Assembly (NCBI GenBank): GCA_030620655.1
Contig: JAUXEH010000022.1
Location: 1 to 16,739 of the forward strand
Direction of reading: 5' to 3'
DNA: 16,739 nucleotides
Source of the DNA: Candidatus Aminicenantota bacterium
GTDB lineage: Bacteria; Acidobacteriota; Aminicenantia; Aminicenantales; Aminicenantaceae
Both the position numbers and the translations under genes were made by a program. Below, piece after piece: positions 1 through 6,518 of the stretch. The notes beneath the pieces were generated by a model. That model made no database searches and was not told where the DNA came from. It saw nothing but the letters and a program-made list of their open reading frames with translations. The stretch's first letter is position 1; each line of letters starts with the position of its first letter.

Positions 1-37
1 CTAAATAACACAGAATCAGCTGTATTTCCTACTCACA

Positions 38-67
38 GGGGGGAAGACGATAATCACTTCCCTCCCC
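38..67 (+). terminator. strong GC-rich hairpin, possible terminator of an upstream gene
   Basis: GGGAAG at 41-46 pairs perfectly with CTTCCC at 57-62 across a 10-base loop. The stem extends with GGG 38-40 against CCC 64-66 past one bulged T. The sequence that follows (ATGTCTTAATTATCT) is only moderately T-rich, so this is not a textbook intrinsic terminator. It lies upstream of the repeated leader and could end transcription from a gene left of the window. It could equally be a structured element. Confidence 0.35.
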
Positions 68-87
68 ATGTCTTAATTATCTATGAT

Positions 88-232
88 CGACATTTTTTAC
101 CTTTCAGGCAAGCCAACAAAGAGATGGTAGGTTGGGTCGGCGCTTCATCGCAATGGGTTCGCAGTGGAATACCACAGCTTCATCCCTTGCGCCTCGCAGC
201 TACGGCAATCTCGACTCGTGACTATCCCAGGT
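88..232 (+). repeat. repeated leader element, copy A (before the redox operon)
   Basis: This non-coding stretch shares two blocks with 6323-6455. Block 1 (88-114, beginning CGACATTTTTT) matches 6323-6349 at 21 of 27 bases. Block 2 (155-232, beginning GGGTTCGC and ending CCAGGT) matches 6378-6455 at 64 of 78 bases without gaps, counted by eye. A 40-base spacer that is not conserved separates them here (28 bases in copy B). Block 2 contains GTGG 164-167 and CCAC 172-175, which form a hairpin with loop AATA. A -10-like TATGAT lies immediately upstream (82-87) without a clear -35. The element ends about 12 bases before the ribosome binding site of the iron-sulfur gene, so here it would be part of that operon's 5' leader. 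Candidates are a structured RNA leader, a dispersed intergenic repeat or a mobile-element remnant. I do not recognise a known family. Confidence 0.75.
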
Positions 233-257
233 ATTACTCTCAAAAGGAGACAAATTG

Positions 258-983
258 ATGGCAACCAAGAAACCAGCCAAGAAGCAGCCAAAGGCCAAAA
301 ACAAGGCAGCCGAAGAAAAACTGGTCACGGTTTTTCTCATGGGCAAGGGATACAGGGTCCCGGCGGAAGCCACCATCATGGGGGCCATAGAGTACGCCGG
401 CTACCAGATAAAGCGCGGGGCCGGATGCCGCGAGGGTTTCTGCGGCGCCTGTGGCACCGTGTACCGCCTGCCCGGTGACTACAAGATCTACACCGGCCTG
501 GCCTGCACCACCCTGGTGGAGGAAGGGATGTGGCTTACACAGCTCCCCGCCTCCCCCGCCCACAAGGCCATCTACGACATCAAGAAGATCAAGCCCGAGG
601 TGGCGACCATCCAGGCGCTCTATCCCGAGGTCTTCCGGTGTGTGGCCTGCAACACCTGCACCAAAGCCTGCCCCCAGGATCTGGAGGTCATGGACTACAT
701 CCAGGCCGCCAAGCGCGGGGATATCGAGGCGGTCATGGACCTGTCCTTCGACTGCGTCATGTGCGGGTTGTGCGCCATCCGCTGCCCGTCCGAGATCGTG
801 CAGTACAACGTGGGCCTGCTGGCCAAACGCCTCTACGGCCGGTACCTCGCTCCCAAGAGCCCGGAGTTGGAGAAGCGGCTCAAGGAAATCAAGAAGCGGA
901 AGTTCGATAAAGAATATGACGAGCTCATGTCAGCCAAGCAGAGCGACCTGAAAAAGAAATATTATGACAGGGATTTGGAGTAA
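258..983 (+). CDS. fumarate reductase/succinate dehydrogenase-type iron-sulfur subunit
   Basis: This 241-residue electron-transfer subunit would carry electrons between a donor and the flavoprotein encoded next. After a lysine-rich N-terminus (residues 2-21) there is a plant-ferredoxin-like 2Fe-2S domain with Cys57, Cys62, Cys65 and Cys83. Two CxxCxxCxxxCP motifs follow, at Cys128-131-134-138 and Cys166-169-172-176. Classical SdhB/FrdB carries a 3Fe-4S motif with different spacing at the last position, so this protein is predicted to bind two 4Fe-4S clusters instead. The tail (200-241) is charged and lysine-rich. The start is ATG 258, with AGGAGA at 245-250 seven bases upstream; a TTG three bases earlier is less likely. 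The flavoprotein start follows 11 bases after the stop, so the two genes form an operon. No signal peptide is seen, so it is probably cytoplasmic. The family is clear; the physiological direction and electron partner are not. Confidence 0.9.
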   Translation: MATKKPAKKQPKAKNKAAEEKLVTVFLMGKGYRVPAEATIMGAIEYAGYQIKRGAGCREGFCGACGTVYRLPGDYKIYTGLACTTLVEEGMWLTQLPASPAHKAIYDIKKIKPEVATIQALYPEVFRCVACNTCTKACPQDLEVMDYIQAAKRGDIEAVMDLSFDCVMCGLCAIRCPSEIVQYNVGLLAKRLYGRYLAPKSPELEKRLKEIKKRKFDKEYDELMSAKQSDLKKKYYDRDLE

Positions 984-994
984 AGGAGTATCCA

Positions 995-1543
995 ATGTAT
1001 CCAGAGCATATGCAGGAATCTCTTAAGAAAGTCATTGCCAGCCGCAACCGCAGGTTCGAACTGGCCAAATCCGGCAAACCGGTCTTCCCCCCCATGGGCG
1101 CCGAGGAGCGTGAGGACGTCCTGAACAAGTTCCACCCGGATTACAAGAAAGAATCGCGGCGCAAGGTAAGGATCGGCCCCAACAAGGGAGAGCTCATCAC
1201 CACCGAGATCGCGGACATGCTGGAATCTCATGCCCGGATCAAGCCGGAGGCATTCGACCTGGAGAACCCCGACTATGAGACCGACTTGTTGATCGTGGGC
1301 GGCGGCGGAGCCGGCTGTGCGGCCGCCATCATCGCCATACAGAACGGCGTCAGGTGTATCATCTCCACCAAGCTGCGTATGGGAGACGCCAACTCCATGA
1401 TGTCGCAGGGCGGCATGCAGGCCGCGGTCAAGCCCCAGGATTCTCCCACCCGGCACTACCTGGACGTCATCGGCGGCGGTCACTTCGACAACAAGCCCGA
1501 GCTGGTGCGGGCACTGACCGAGGACGGCCCTGAAGTCGCGTAA
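995..1543 (+). CDS. FrdA/SdhA-family flavoprotein, 5' part of an interrupted gene
   Basis: These 182 codons are the N-terminal third of a fumarate reductase/succinate dehydrogenase flavoprotein. Residues 1-95 are an extension ahead of the FAD domain. The dinucleotide-binding motif VGGGGAG lies at 101-107 and the second FAD contact region GDANSMMSQGG at 130-140. The histidine that carries covalent FAD in classical SdhA/FrdA is absent there, so FAD is probably bound non-covalently, as in L-aspartate oxidase. The start is ATG 995 with AAAGGAG at 982-988, overlapping the stop of the iron-sulfur gene. The frame ends at TAA 1541-1543 after ...GPEVA, but homologous sequence (WLEDLG...) resumes in the same frame at the very next codon. 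The expected whole protein is about 555 residues. Read alone, this fragment lacks the catalytic domain and should be inactive. Confidence 0.88.
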   Translation: MYPEHMQESLKKVIASRNRRFELAKSGKPVFPPMGAEEREDVLNKFHPDYKKESRRKVRIGPNKGELITTEIADMLESHARIKPEAFDLENPDYETDLLIVGGGGAGCAAAIIAIQNGVRCIISTKLRMGDANSMMSQGGMQAAVKPQDSPTRHYLDVIGGGHFDNKPELVRALTEDGPEVA

Positions 1544-2662
1544 TGGCTGGAGGACCTGGGTGTAGTCTGGGACAAGCTGGACGACGCCTCCCTGCAGACC
1601 CTGCATGGAGGCGGCACCTCACGCAAACGCATGGTGTCTGCCAGGGACTACACAGGCGCCATCATCATGCGCACCTTGATGGACGAGGTCCGCAACAACC
1701 CGGACAAGATCACGACCCTGGAGTTCATGCCCACCATCGAGCTGATCCTGGACGGGCGGGGCCGCTGTGCCGGAGCCATCATCTATAACATCGAAACCGA
1801 AGAATACTTCGTGGTCAAAGCCAAGGCCACCCTCATCGCCACGGGCGGCTACGGCCGTCTGCATATACGGGGATTCGACACCACCAACCACTACGGCGCC
1901 ACGGGCGACGGGATCATCATGGCCTACAAAGCCGGCGCCAAGCTCATGTACATGGACTCGGTCCAGTACCATCCCACCGGATCCGTCTTCCCCGAACAGA
2001 TCGCGGGATTCCTCATCACCGAGAAGATCCGCGGTGCCGGAGGCCAGCCCCTCAACAAGTTCGGCGAGCTCTTTGTCTTCCCGAGAGAGCCGCGCGACGT
2101 GGAGAGCTCGGCCATCATCCGGGAGTGCGCGGAACGCAACAACGGCATCGCGACGCCCAGTGGACGTACGGGCGTGTGGCTCGATTCCCCGCTGATCGAG
2201 ATGCTGCAGGGCGAGGGCTACATCAAGAAACAGTTTCCCGCCATGCTCCGCCAGTTCATACGTTACGGCATCGACATCACGGAAGAACCCATGCTGATCT
2301 ACCCCTCCCTCCATTACCAGAACGGCGGGATCGAGATCAACGTTCGCTGTGAATCCAACATACCGGGCCTGTATGTGGCCGGCGAGGCCTCAGGCGGCGT
2401 GCACGGCCGCAACCGCCTCATGGGCAACTCGGTGCTGGACTACAACGTGTTCGGCCGCAAGGCCGGCGCCATTGCCGCGGAGTACGCCAAGAAAGTCAAA
2501 CTGGGACGCCCGAGCCTCGACCATGTCACAAACTATGAGAACGAACTGAAAAAGGCTAAGATCAAGACCGACCGCGTCGCTCCTGTCCTGCTCCCCTCAT
2601 ACACACCCGAGGATGTGCGCAAGCGCCAACTGACAGCATGCTACGAAGGCACCCTGCGCTAA
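1544..2662 (+). CDS. FrdA/SdhA-family flavoprotein, 3' part of an interrupted gene
   Basis: This continues the same reading frame immediately after TAA 1541-1543. The first in-frame ATG is at 1631 (codon 213 of the intact gene), and I see no ribosome binding site before it. The part contains HGGGTSRKR (204-212), the substrate-domain motifs YHPTGSVFP and ITEKIRGAGG, the SLHYQNGG segment, and the C-terminal FAD motif ending in GGVHGRNRLMGNSVLD. It therefore carries the histidines and arginines expected to bind and protonate the dicarboxylate. Frame and motif order are continuous across the stop, so the simplest reading is one gene with a nonsense change or a base-call error, not two genes. A one-base change of TAA would give CAA, GAA or AAA, all plausible before WLEDLG. 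No membrane-anchor or cytochrome subunit gene follows. Confidence 0.85.
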   Translation, partial: WLEDLGVVWDKLDDASLQTLHGGGTSRKRMVSARDYTGAIIMRTLMDEVRNNPDKITTLEFMPTIELILDGRGRCAGAIIYNIETEEYFVVKAKATLIATGGYGRLHIRGFDTTNHYGATGDGIIMAYKAGAKLMYMDSVQYHPTGSVFPEQIAGFLITEKIRGAGGQPLNKFGELFVFPREPRDVESSAIIRECAERNNGIATPSGRTGVWLDSPLIEMLQGEGYIKKQFPAMLRQFIRYGIDITEEPMLIYPSLHYQNGGIEINVRCESNIPGLYVAGEASGGVHGRNRLMGNSVLDYNVFGRKAGAIAAEYAKKVKLGRPSLDHVTNYENELKKAKIKTDRVAPVLLPSYTPEDVRKRQLTACYEGTLR

Positions 2663-2665
2663 ACG

Positions 2666-2690
2666 CGTCATTGCGAGCGCAGCGAAGCAA
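2666..2690. repeat. short intergenic repeat of the CGTCATTGCGAGCG type
   Basis: The sequence reads CGTCATTGCGAGCG then CAGCGAAGCAA, with TTGC and GCAA at the ends of an imperfect stem. It fills most of the 31-base gap between the convergent stops of the flavoprotein and PilZ genes. It resembles a short GC-rich intergenic repeat (CGTCATTGCGAGC...GAAGCAAT) that I know from many bacterial genomes and metagenome assemblies. I cannot confirm copy number here because this is the only copy in the window. Confidence 0.55.
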
Positions 2691-2693
2691 GGA

Positions 2694-3140
2694 TTAGCCG
2701 TCGACTTCGTAGTCGCCGTCGTCGCTTTCCGGACGTGCAGCCGAATCAGGAGGGCAGAATTTCTGTTCCAGGGAGATGATCTTGACCAGGTTTCCGGGGT
2801 AGTTCTGGTCCCTCTTTTCCCCATAGGCGTTGAACTGAACTCCCACCTGATAAGCAAAACCCGTGCCCTCGAGCGGAGTCACCCAGCGCACCCGGCCGTT
2901 CAGCACCAGCGGGACCCTCTCTCCGGGGACGGAGATGTGCATGGTGAGCTTGCTTTCGATGTCCGGTTTGTGATTGCTGTGGAACCGCATGCCGCCACGG
3001 CTGATGTCGAGCAGGGGACAGAACTCCTCTTCGTACTTATCCAGAACGGCAGGCATGAACTTGCTCACCCTGTAGCTAACAGTAGCGCCAGGTATCTCGA
3101 ACCTCAAGCAAGTCCTTCTTTCTATCCCGTTCTCCGTCAT
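2694..3140 (-). CDS. PilZ-domain protein, predicted c-di-GMP binder
   Basis: This 148-residue cytoplasmic protein consists of essentially one PilZ domain. The two ligand motifs are present: RxxxR as Arg9-Thr-Cys-Leu-Arg13, and D/NxSxxG as Asp45-Ile-Ser47-Arg-Gly-Gly50. They are followed by beta-strand-rich sequence (64-105, including VLNGRVRWV and YQVGVQF). The C-terminal 20 residues are acidic (PESDDGDYEVDG). Proteins with this architecture bind cyclic di-GMP and pass the signal to motility, secretion or exopolysaccharide machinery by contact; no partner is evident nearby. The start is ATG 3138-3140 with AGGAGA 6 bases upstream on the minus strand. The ribosome binding site lies in the loop of a small possible hairpin (GGCT pairing with AGCC). 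The gene is monocistronic, converges on the redox operon, and has its own promoter at 3187-3215. Confidence 0.88.
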   Translation of the reverse strand: MTENGIERRTCLRFEIPGATVSYRVSKFMPAVLDKYEEEFCPLLDISRGGMRFHSNHKPDIESKLTMHISVPGERVPLVLNGRVRWVTPLEGTGFAYQVGVQFNAYGEKRDQNYPGNLVKIISLEQKFCPPDSAARPESDDGDYEVDG

Positions 3141-3157
3141 GGCTTTCTCCTAATCAG

Positions 3158-3186
3158 CCTTCTCCATCCTGGAGAGGATTTTTTTT
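3158..3186 (+). terminator. intrinsic terminator, plus strand
   Basis: CTTCTCCA (3159-3166) pairs with TGGAGAGG (3170-3177) over a three-base loop, with one G-T pair. It is followed by A and eight T's (3179-3186). This is a well-formed rho-independent terminator for rightward transcription. The nearest upstream plus-strand gene is the flavoprotein ending at 2662, so a rightward transcript would have to cross the whole PilZ gene in antisense to reach it. Confidence 0.6.
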
Positions 3187-3215
3187 AGGATACCGTAACC
3201 TCTCCCGGTTGTCAA
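3187..3215 (-). promoter_or_regulatory. sigma-70-type promoter of the PilZ gene
   Basis: On the minus strand there is a perfect -35 TTGACA (3215-3210), a 17-base spacer, and a -10 TATCCT (3192-3187; 4 of 6 consensus bases, including both outer T's). The predicted start site is near 3180, giving a leader of about 40 bases before the ATG at 3140. The -10 directly abuts the T-tract of the plus-strand terminator. Confidence 0.65.
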
Positions 3216-3291
3216 CGACAGGTCTGCCCTCATATTTTTAGTCGCAGACAAGGGCCGAAACCGAATTTTTCGTCGCGCTTGAATCCGGCGA

Positions 3292-5370
3292 TCAGCCCTG
3301 GACCACGATCTGGGAGTAGTCGGCGATCTGGCCCAACAGGCGGCTTACGGCTTGCAGCATTGCCAGGCGGTTGCGTCTCAATTTTGTATCTTCGCTCATC
3401 ACCAGAACATTGTCGAAAAAGCTGTTGATGGAGGAGCGGGCCCGGAACACGATGCGCTGCGCCTTGGCGAAATCCCCCCTGGTGATCAGAGGCTTAACAT
3501 TGTCCCGGATGATCTCGAAGGTGGTGTACAGCTCCCTTTCGTGCTTCTCGACCAACAGGTCACTGTTGACTTTGTAGGCCGGCTGGTCTTTGAGGATGTT
3601 GTTGACCCGCTTGGCGATCAGGATCATCGGCTCGAAATGAGGGCTGTCCTTGAATCCATCCAGCGCCTTCAAGCGGAGATAAGCATAATACACGTCTCCC
3701 AGGCCGGGAGCCAGGACCGCCTTTACCAAGTCGTAACGGAAGCCTTCGCGTTCGAAGATGTACTGCAGCCTCCCCCCGAAGAACTCCAGGCACGTGTCCT
3801 TGAGCTCCTCACGTGCCACGTCCAGCTTGTCTTCGTAAACAGAGATCACCTTGTCCAGGAGGCGCGGGAAGGAGAATGAGAGTTTCTTCTGCAGGATCAC
3901 CATGCATGTCCCCTGCGCGTTGCGCCGAAGCCCGAAGGGATCCTTGGATCCGGAGACTTCCACCCCCAGACCGAGGGTTCCCACCACGGAATCGAGTTTG
4001 TCGCTTATGGACAGGACCGCACCGGTGAGTGAAGAGGGGACGGTGTCCTCGAGTGTCACGGGCTGGTAGTGTTCGTACACAGCCTTCCAAACACTTGCCG
4101 GGAAACCCTCTTTGCGGGCGTACAGCCCCCCGGCGATCCCCTGCAGGGACGGGAACTCCCGCACTATCTCCGTGACCAGGTCCACCTTACACAAACCGGC
4201 CGCCTCCGCGGCCCACTTCTTCACCTCGCCGCCCTCCAGCCTTCCGGCCAGATAGCCGACGACCTTTCTAAGCCGCTCCGATTTGTCCTCGTAGGTCCCC
4301 AGCTTTTCCTGGAAGATCACCCGGGACAGTTCCTCAGCGCGCTGTCTGAGCGGCACCTGGATATCCTGTTCCCAGAAAAAGCGGGCATCCTCGAGCCGCG
4401 CCTTGAGGACACGCTCATTGCCTTTCCTGACCAGCGAGCGGCTGTCGTCGCAGGCATCCGCCACACCCAGGAACATGGGCATCTGCTTTCGCCCCTTGAC
4501 CACGGAGAACAGGTTCTGTCCCATCTTCATGGCCGTGCTCAGGACCTCCAGGGGGAGTTTCAGGTAAGTATCCGGGAACGTCCCCAGGAACACATAGGGA
4601 TACTCCACATCCATGGAGAGCTTATCCAGGAGCTGTTCGTCCGGGTAACAGGTGGCGCCGAAGGGTTCCAGCTTCCTCTGCATCTGTTTCTCGATCCGGC
4701 TCTTCCGTACGTCCCGGTCGATGATCACCTTGTTCCGGCGCAGTTCGTCCCGGTATTCACGGAACGATGCAGCTTTTATCTTCCGGGGAGAGAAGATCGG
4801 GTGTCCGAAGGTAAAATCCGTACTCTTGACTCCGGCTACCTCGAACGGGAGCAGCTTCCCGTCGCACAGGCACATGATGTTCTTGATGGGGCGGGAAAAA
4901 CGGAAGTTCTGCTCCCCCCATTTCATCATCTTGGGAAAGGAAAGCCGTGAGATCAATCCGGGCAGAATCCGCTGCAGGATCTCCGGTGCGGGCTTGCCCT
5001 CCACGACTTTTTTCAGGGCCACGTACTCTCCCCTGTCCGTGCGCACCACCTCCAGGGCCTCGACACTCACGCCATGAGCACGCGCGAATCCCAGGGCCGC
5101 CGGCGTGGGTTCCCCCTCAGGGGAGAAGGCCGCGCTTCGAGGCGGCCCGGTGACCAGATCTTCCCTGTCCTGCTGCCTGGCGGCCAGCTCACCGTGCACG
5201 ATCAGCCGGCGGCATGAGCCGTAGGTGCGTATCTTCCCGCTGTCCCCGCGGACATTGACCAAACCGTTGGACTTGAGTCCCGCGGACAGTCCCGCCTCCA
5301 GCTGGGCCAAACCCTCTTCCACGTGGGAGGGGGGCATCTCCTCGGTTTTTATTTCCAGTACGAATTCCAT
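3292..5370 (-). CDS. glyS: glycine--tRNA ligase beta subunit
   Basis: The beta chain of the alpha2beta2 bacterial glycyl-tRNA synthetase, which with GlyQ charges tRNA-Gly with glycine in the cytoplasm. At 692 residues it has the usual family length. It shows the typical N-terminus (EIKTEEMPPSHVEE, residues 6-19). The conserved core includes FPKMMKWG and FSRPIKNI, and the DPFGLRRNAQG segment lies near residue 475. The C-terminus carries the DALR-like anticodon-recognition region (SINSFFDNVLVM...). The start is ATG 5368-5370. The glyQ stop TGA shares its last base with this ATG (TGATG), so the subunits are translationally coupled. AAAGGAA lies about 8 bases upstream. No frameshift or missing block is apparent. 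Confidence 0.97.
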   Translation of the reverse strand: MEFVLEIKTEEMPPSHVEEGLAQLEAGLSAGLKSNGLVNVRGDSGKIRTYGSCRRLIVHGELAARQQDREDLVTGPPRSAAFSPEGEPTPAALGFARAHGVSVEALEVVRTDRGEYVALKKVVEGKPAPEILQRILPGLISRLSFPKMMKWGEQNFRFSRPIKNIMCLCDGKLLPFEVAGVKSTDFTFGHPIFSPRKIKAASFREYRDELRRNKVIIDRDVRKSRIEKQMQRKLEPFGATCYPDEQLLDKLSMDVEYPYVFLGTFPDTYLKLPLEVLSTAMKMGQNLFSVVKGRKQMPMFLGVADACDDSRSLVRKGNERVLKARLEDARFFWEQDIQVPLRQRAEELSRVIFQEKLGTYEDKSERLRKVVGYLAGRLEGGEVKKWAAEAAGLCKVDLVTEIVREFPSLQGIAGGLYARKEGFPASVWKAVYEHYQPVTLEDTVPSSLTGAVLSISDKLDSVVGTLGLGVEVSGSKDPFGLRRNAQGTCMVILQKKLSFSFPRLLDKVISVYEDKLDVAREELKDTCLEFFGGRLQYIFEREGFRYDLVKAVLAPGLGDVYYAYLRLKALDGFKDSPHFEPMILIAKRVNNILKDQPAYKVNSDLLVEKHERELYTTFEIIRDNVKPLITRGDFAKAQRIVFRARSSINSFFDNVLVMSEDTKLRRNRLAMLQAVSRLLGQIADYSQIVVQG

Positions 5371-6221
5371 CAGGAGGATTCCTTTTCAGATACATATTGG
5401 CGTGCCACCTGGGTGACTATGTCCCGGATCTGGGCGATCATCTTGACCCTCTCGGTGACACTGATGGCTCCGCGCGCGTCAAGGAGGTTGAAGAGGTGGG
5501 AACACTTGAGGCAGGCATCATAGGCCGGCAGCAGCAGATCCCGCTCGATCAGGCGCTGTGCCTCCTTCGACTGCAGGGCGAACGATTTCTGGAGTCCCTT
5601 GATATCCGCATAGTTGAAGTTGTACTCGGAGAATTCCTTTTCCTCTCGGTAGCGCAGGTCCCGGTAGGAGACATCCGCCGACCACTGCAGGTCATAGATA
5701 TTGTCCTTGCCTTCGAGGAACATCTCCAGCCTCTCCAGCCCGTAGGTGATCTCGACCGGCACGGGGAAGGTCTCGATTCCCCCGGCCTGCTGGAAATAGG
5801 TGAACTGGGTGATCTCCAGCCCGTCCAGCAGCACCTGCCAGCCTACGCCCCAGGCGCCGATGGTGGGCGCCTCCCAGTTGTCCTCGTCGAACCGCAGATC
5901 GTGCTCCTCCAGGTCGATACCCAGCTTGGTCAGGCTCTTGAGATAGAGCTCCTGGATGTTATCGGGTGAGGGTTTCATGATCACCTGGTACTGAAAGTGC
6001 TTCTGCACCCGGTGGGGATTTTCCCCGTAGCGGCCGTCCGCAGGCCTCCGGGAAGGCTGCACATACCCCACCTTCCAGGGCCGAGAGTCCAGCACACGGA
6101 AGAAGGTGTCCGGGGTCATGGTACCCGCCCCCACCTCCAGGTCATATGACTGGGCCAGATAACACCCCTGGCCGGCCCAGTACCGGTTTAGGTTCATGAT
6201 CAAGTCTTGTACACTATTCAT
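5370..6221 (-). CDS. glyQ: glycine--tRNA ligase alpha subunit
   Basis: The alpha chain of tetrameric glycyl-tRNA synthetase carries the class II catalytic core that forms glycyl-adenylate. It is 283 residues, close to the family norm. Diagnostic stretches are YWAGQGCYLAQSYDLEVGAGT (residues 14-34), the Arg-rich VQPSRRPADGRYGENPHR motif, the DNWEAPTIGAWGVGW active-site segment and EITYGLERLEMF. The start is ATG 6219-6221; the only Shine-Dalgarno-like sequence (AAAGGA) sits about 13 bases upstream, so initiation may be weak or leader-dependent. It is the first gene of the glyQ-glyS operon. A probable promoter at 6266-6296 leaves a leader of only about 38 bases, too short for a T-box riboswitch. 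Confidence 0.97.
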   Translation of the reverse strand: MNSVQDLIMNLNRYWAGQGCYLAQSYDLEVGAGTMTPDTFFRVLDSRPWKVGYVQPSRRPADGRYGENPHRVQKHFQYQVIMKPSPDNIQELYLKSLTKLGIDLEEHDLRFDEDNWEAPTIGAWGVGWQVLLDGLEITQFTYFQQAGGIETFPVPVEITYGLERLEMFLEGKDNIYDLQWSADVSYRDLRYREEKEFSEYNFNYADIKGLQKSFALQSKEAQRLIERDLLLPAYDACLKCSHLFNLLDARGAISVTERVKMIAQIRDIVTQVARQYVSEKESS

Positions 6222-6265
6222 AAAAGCTGCCGATCCTTTCTAAAATAGGGAAAGATTCATCTATC

Positions 6266-6296
6266 ATTATCTGATTCTTTCTTGGTACGATGTCAA
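6266..6296 (-). promoter_or_regulatory. candidate promoter of glyQ-glyS
   Basis: On the minus strand a perfect -35 TTGACA (6296-6291) and a -10 GATAAT (6271-6266) are separated by 19 bases. The hexamers are good but the spacing is two bases longer than optimal. The start site would be near 6259. The promoter is back-to-back with repeat copy B, whose first conserved block begins at 6323. Confidence 0.5.
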
Positions 6297-6322
6297 TCAT
6301 TTCTTAGTTTAACTTATAAAAT

Positions 6323-6455
6323 CGGCATCTTTTCCCCTTCGGGCGAGCCGATCTCAGCACATCTTCTTCGTTGCGGCGGGTTCGCGGTGGACGACCACAG
6401 CTTCACCCCCCGCGCCTACCATCTACGGCAAACTCGACTCGTGAATTATCCAGGT
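6323..6455 (+). repeat. repeated leader element, copy B (before tRNA-Leu)
   Basis: This is the second copy of the element at 88-232, in the same orientation. Block 1 is 6323-6349 and block 2 is 6378-6455. The block 2 hairpin stem GTGG (6387-6390) and CCAC (6395-6398) is identical to copy A, while the loop differs (ACGA versus AATA). In this copy block 1 can also fold, with ATCGGC 6321-6326 pairing with GCCGAT 6347-6352. A -10-like TAAAAT (6317-6322) sits at the same place as TATGAT in copy A. The copy ends three bases before the -35 of the tRNA promoter, so it is upstream of, not within, the tRNA transcript from that promoter. It has no convincing open reading frame. Confidence 0.75.
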
Positions 6456-6458
6456 TAG

Positions 6459-6487
6459 TTGACTCGGAGGGGCGATATGAATATAAT
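6459..6487 (+). promoter_or_regulatory. near-consensus sigma-70 promoter for tRNA-Leu
   Basis: TTGACT (6459-6464) and a perfect TATAAT (6482-6487) are separated by exactly 17 bases. The expected start is near 6494, about 25 bases before the mature tRNA. This is the strongest promoter in the window, as expected for a stable RNA. Confidence 0.85.
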
Positions 6488-6518
6488 ACCGGCTCAGAAT
6501 CGAGGCCGAAACTCCGGT

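Noticed and set aside
164..478. Small plus-strand frame covering repeat copy A and the start of the iron-sulfur gene
   Set aside because: It runs out of frame through the well-supported iron-sulfur gene and lacks a ribosome binding site. Its N-terminus is just the repeat element translated.
1541..1543. Programmed recoding (selenocysteine, pyrrolysine or alternative code) at the flavoprotein stop
   Set aside because: The codon is TAA, not TGA or TAG. TAA ends other genes in the window normally, and no recoding structure is evident.
6222..6322. T-box riboswitch upstream of glyQ
   Set aside because: The likely promoter leaves about 38 bases of leader, and no specifier loop, T-box sequence or terminator/antiterminator pair is visible on the minus strand.
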